Below, piece by piece: positions 5,682-6,794 of a DNA stretch of 6,794 nt. The notes beneath the pieces were generated by a model, which made no database searches, was not told the origin of the DNA, and saw only the letters and a program-made list of their open reading frames with translations. The stretch is from Candidatus Omnitrophota bacterium (GTDB lineage: Bacteria; Verrucomicrobiota; Verrucomicrobiia; Limisphaerales; UBA1319). The stretch covers positions 1-6,794 of the forward strand of contig JAMCZD010000466.1 in the NCBI GenBank assembly GCA_023473405.1, read 5' to 3'. Every line of letters begins with the position of its first letter. Within the stretch, counting starts at the first letter, position 1. The translations under genes were made by a program, and so were the position numbers.

Positions 5682-6176
5682 ATGGCCCGTCCAAAAAGAC
5701 CAAAGCCGCTCTACGTTGGCGGCACCGTAAACGAAAAGCTGAACACAGCTGCGTTCGGCCCCATAGCGGCATCTCCGAGCTTTGGGAAGGCATCGTGTTG
5801 GCTGGAAGGACTCACAAAACCCCATCTGACGGACGCCGAGATGGTTTGGTTGGCTGAGGAAGCCTACCGCGCATATAGCGATGGCGACGCCGGTTTCTTC
5901 ACGGCGCTCGCGTTCCTCACTCAGAACAAAGACGCCGAGGTCCGCGACAGGCTTCGTTACGGACTCGTTCACGCCTTTCAGGGTCTCTGGGGCCAGAAGA
6001 TGCACAAAACCCGCAAGGAGGTGCAGGATGAACTTGCGGCGCTCGGATTCCCCGACCTGGACGAACGCCAGGTAAGAAGGCTGTGCAAGGAGCTTGGCAT
6101 CAAACTTACGCTCGGACGAACCGGACGCCCTCCTAAAAAAGCCGGACACCGAACCCGCATTACTCGTCCGTCCTAA
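5682..6176 (+). CDS. Unrecognised protein with probable C-terminal helix-turn-helix
   Basis: From the ATG at 5682 the protein has 164 residues; an in-frame GTG at 5658 would add eight. Neither has a clear Shine-Dalgarno, and ATG was preferred. I do not recognise the family. The N-terminus is basic (MARPKRPKPLY). Residues 48-100 look helical and acidic (LTDAEMVWLAEEAYRAYSDG, then NKDAEVRDRLRYGLVHAF). Residues 110-141 read as a helix pair (TRKEVQDELAALGFPDLDER then QVRRLCKELGI), ending as a recognition-helix-like segment. This is followed by a basic GRTGRPPKKAGHRTR tail with a GRP core reminiscent of an AT-hook. DNA binding is therefore a reasonable inference, not a proof. It is the first gene right of the broken tRNA and lies 31 nt before the excisionase-like gene, which suits an accessory element. 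Confidence 0.65.
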   Translation: MARPKRPKPLYVGGTVNEKLNTAAFGPIAASPSFGKASCWLEGLTKPHLTDAEMVWLAEEAYRAYSDGDAGFFTALAFLTQNKDAEVRDRLRYGLVHAFQGLWGQKMHKTRKEVQDELAALGFPDLDERQVRRLCKELGIKLTLGRTGRPPKKAGHRTRITRPS

Positions 6177-6195
6177 ACTCGGCTGAATTTGGTTT

Positions 6196-6223
6196 CTTCG
6201 AGTTGATATGAAACAACTCGAAG
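6196..6223. promoter_or_regulatory. Perfect 10-bp inverted repeat enclosing the start codon of the excisionase-like gene
   Basis: CTTCGAGTTG (6196-6205) and CAACTCGAAG (6214-6223) are exact reverse complements around the 8-nt spacer ATATGAAA, which contains the ATG (6208-6210). The only purine-rich stretch before the start (GAG, 6200-6202) is inside the left arm. As DNA this fits an operator for a dimeric regulator such as the gene product itself. As RNA it would present the start codon in a hairpin loop while hiding the ribosome site. Confidence 0.6.
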
Positions 6224-6423
6224 TAACATCGGATCACCAGGTTCCCGCCCTGCTGCCTCGCCGTGCCTACACGATGCGGGAGACCAGTCGCATCTTGGGG
6301 GTTAGCTACATGTCAGTTTGGCGGTTGACCAAGCGCGGTCTTCTGCGTTCCAGCAAGGCCCTTCGCACGAAACTATTCAGTGCGGAGGAGATTCAAAGGT
6401 TCCTGCGCGACACCTCGGCGTAA
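6208..6423 (+). CDS. Excisionase / MerR-type helix-turn-helix DNA-binding protein
   Basis: This is a 71-residue protein. Residues 1-20 are a short leader ending in LLPRRA. Residues 21-68 match the small winged-helix excisionase pattern: YTMRETSRILGVSYMSVWRL as the helix-turn-helix (ILGVS turn, SVWRL recognition helix), KRGLLRSSKALRTKLFS as the wing, and AEEIQRFLRD as the closing helix. Such proteins either direct integrase toward excision in phages and integrative elements or act as small regulators. Position 31 nt after an unknown DNA-binding-like gene and 728 bases from a broken tRNA supports the mobile-element reading, but no integrase is in the window. The Shine-Dalgarno is poor and lies inside an inverted repeat that encloses the start codon, suggesting self-regulation or translational control. 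The stop TAA (6421-6423) is in the same frame as the partial gene that begins at 6505. Confidence 0.78.
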   Translation: MKQLEVTSDHQVPALLPRRAYTMRETSRILGVSYMSVWRLTKRGLLRSSKALRTKLFSAEEIQRFLRDTSA

Positions 6424-6469
6424 TTCCGTGGTGGTCGAGCCTGCGGGCAACGAAGCAAAGAGGTTGTCC

Positions 6470-6508
6470 ATGGTGCCACACCCCAATCCCCCCGAACCAC
6501 GCAGATGA
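6470..6508 (+). CDS. Twelve-codon proline-rich leader ORF overlapping the next start
   Basis: ATG at 6470 begins MVPHPNPPEPRR and ends at TGA 6506-6508. It is preceded by AGAGG (6459-6463) at 6 nt, the best Shine-Dalgarno in the right half of the window. Its stop overlaps the ATG at 6505 as ATGA, while that next start has no ribosome site of its own. This looks like a translated leader that passes ribosomes to the downstream gene. The alternative is that 6470 is the true start and a frameshift is needed. Four of twelve codons are proline, which slow ribosomes, so regulatory stalling is conceivable. Confidence 0.4.
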   Translation: MVPHPNPPEPRR

Positions 6509-6794
6509 TTAATTCCCAGCCCAACGACCGCGAACGTCGGATCGAGGCATACGAGGTCGTGTTGCAGCGCCTGCCTGAATATCGCCGCCGCCTGCTGGAT
6601 GTCTTTGTGAATGGCGAGGCCCTGACGGTCGATGAAGCCCTCAGCCGGTTGCCCCCCAAGCCAGCGGTCAACCTCCGTCAGTGCCGCCTGTGGACCAGCG
6701 AATTGGTGCGCCAGGAGCTGGTGATCTTTGTAGGACTCATCCCCAGCCCAACCTCCGGCTGCATGGTTCGGCTCTTTCGGGCGGCGGAGGTCGG
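6505..6794 (+). CDS. Partial unrecognised protein, possible winged helix (runs off right edge)
   Basis: The frame is open from ATG 6505 to the window end, giving 96 residues without a stop. Upstream the same frame is open back to the excisionase-like stop at 6421, but no other ATG, GTG or TTG occurs, so 6505 is the only standard start. The first half is strongly helical and charged (NDRERRIEAYEVVLQRLPEY, then RRRLLDVFVNGEALTVDEAL). The second half has a helix (LWTSELVRQELVIFVGLI) followed by PSPTSGCMVRLFRA, which resembles the beta wing of a winged-helix DNA-binding domain. This fold is inferred from pattern only. No family is recognised. Codon choice is GC-rich and coding-like. The start lacks a Shine-Dalgarno and probably relies on coupling to the leader ORF at 6470-6508. 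Confidence 0.6.
   Translation, partial: MINSQPNDRERRIEAYEVVLQRLPEYRRRLLDVFVNGEALTVDEALSRLPPKPAVNLRQCRLWTSELVRQELVIFVGLIPSPTSGCMVRLFRAAEV

Overview
The window looks like a piece of a chromosome from a verrucomicrobial-type bacterium (Pedosphaera/Limisphaerales-like). This is inferred from a prepilin-like protein with the FTLIELLVVIAIIGILA start, CMNN...LAW and YKCPAD motifs and an H-X9-DG tail motif, a style that is abundant in Verrucomicrobia, Lentisphaerae and Planctomycetes. It sits next to a Bat-type von Willebrand factor A operon. No 16S or other marker is present, so the phylum is a family-level guess.

Region 1 (2-4168) is a tightly packed, rightward Bat (aerotolerance-type) operon. It holds the C-terminal part of a DUF58 protein, a one-pass membrane protein resembling DUF4381, a BatA-like membrane VWA protein, and a 665-residue protein that joins a BatB-like VWA domain to a BatC-like TPR domain. 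The genes are 2 nt apart or overlap as ATGA (1179-1182 and 2171-2174), which implies translational coupling. In this family a MoxR AAA+ ATPase normally precedes DUF58, and the VWA proteins are thought to form a membrane complex with it. BatD is not found after BatC here.

Region 2 (4169-5203) is a 168-nt intergenic stretch with several hairpins and a T8 run, then a secreted or pilus-like prepilin-type protein.

Region 3 (5204-5681) has no convincing gene. It holds a 10-bp perfect palindrome like a REP element or terminator, a cluster of palindromes around CTTAA/TTAAG, and the 5' part of a tRNA-Ala(CGC)-like gene. The tRNA similarity stops exactly at the end of the anticodon stem (5521). This looks like an attachment site or an old recombination scar.

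Region 4 (5682-6794) carries three small, loosely spaced genes: an unrecognised protein with a likely C-terminal helix-turn-helix, an excisionase/MerR-type DNA-binding protein, and a partial protein that may be a winged helix. A 12-codon leader ORF with a good Shine-Dalgarno overlaps the start of the last gene. A perfect 10-bp inverted repeat brackets the start codon of the excisionase-like gene. Together with the broken tRNA this suggests the left edge of an integrated element. No integrase lies inside the window, so that remains an inference.
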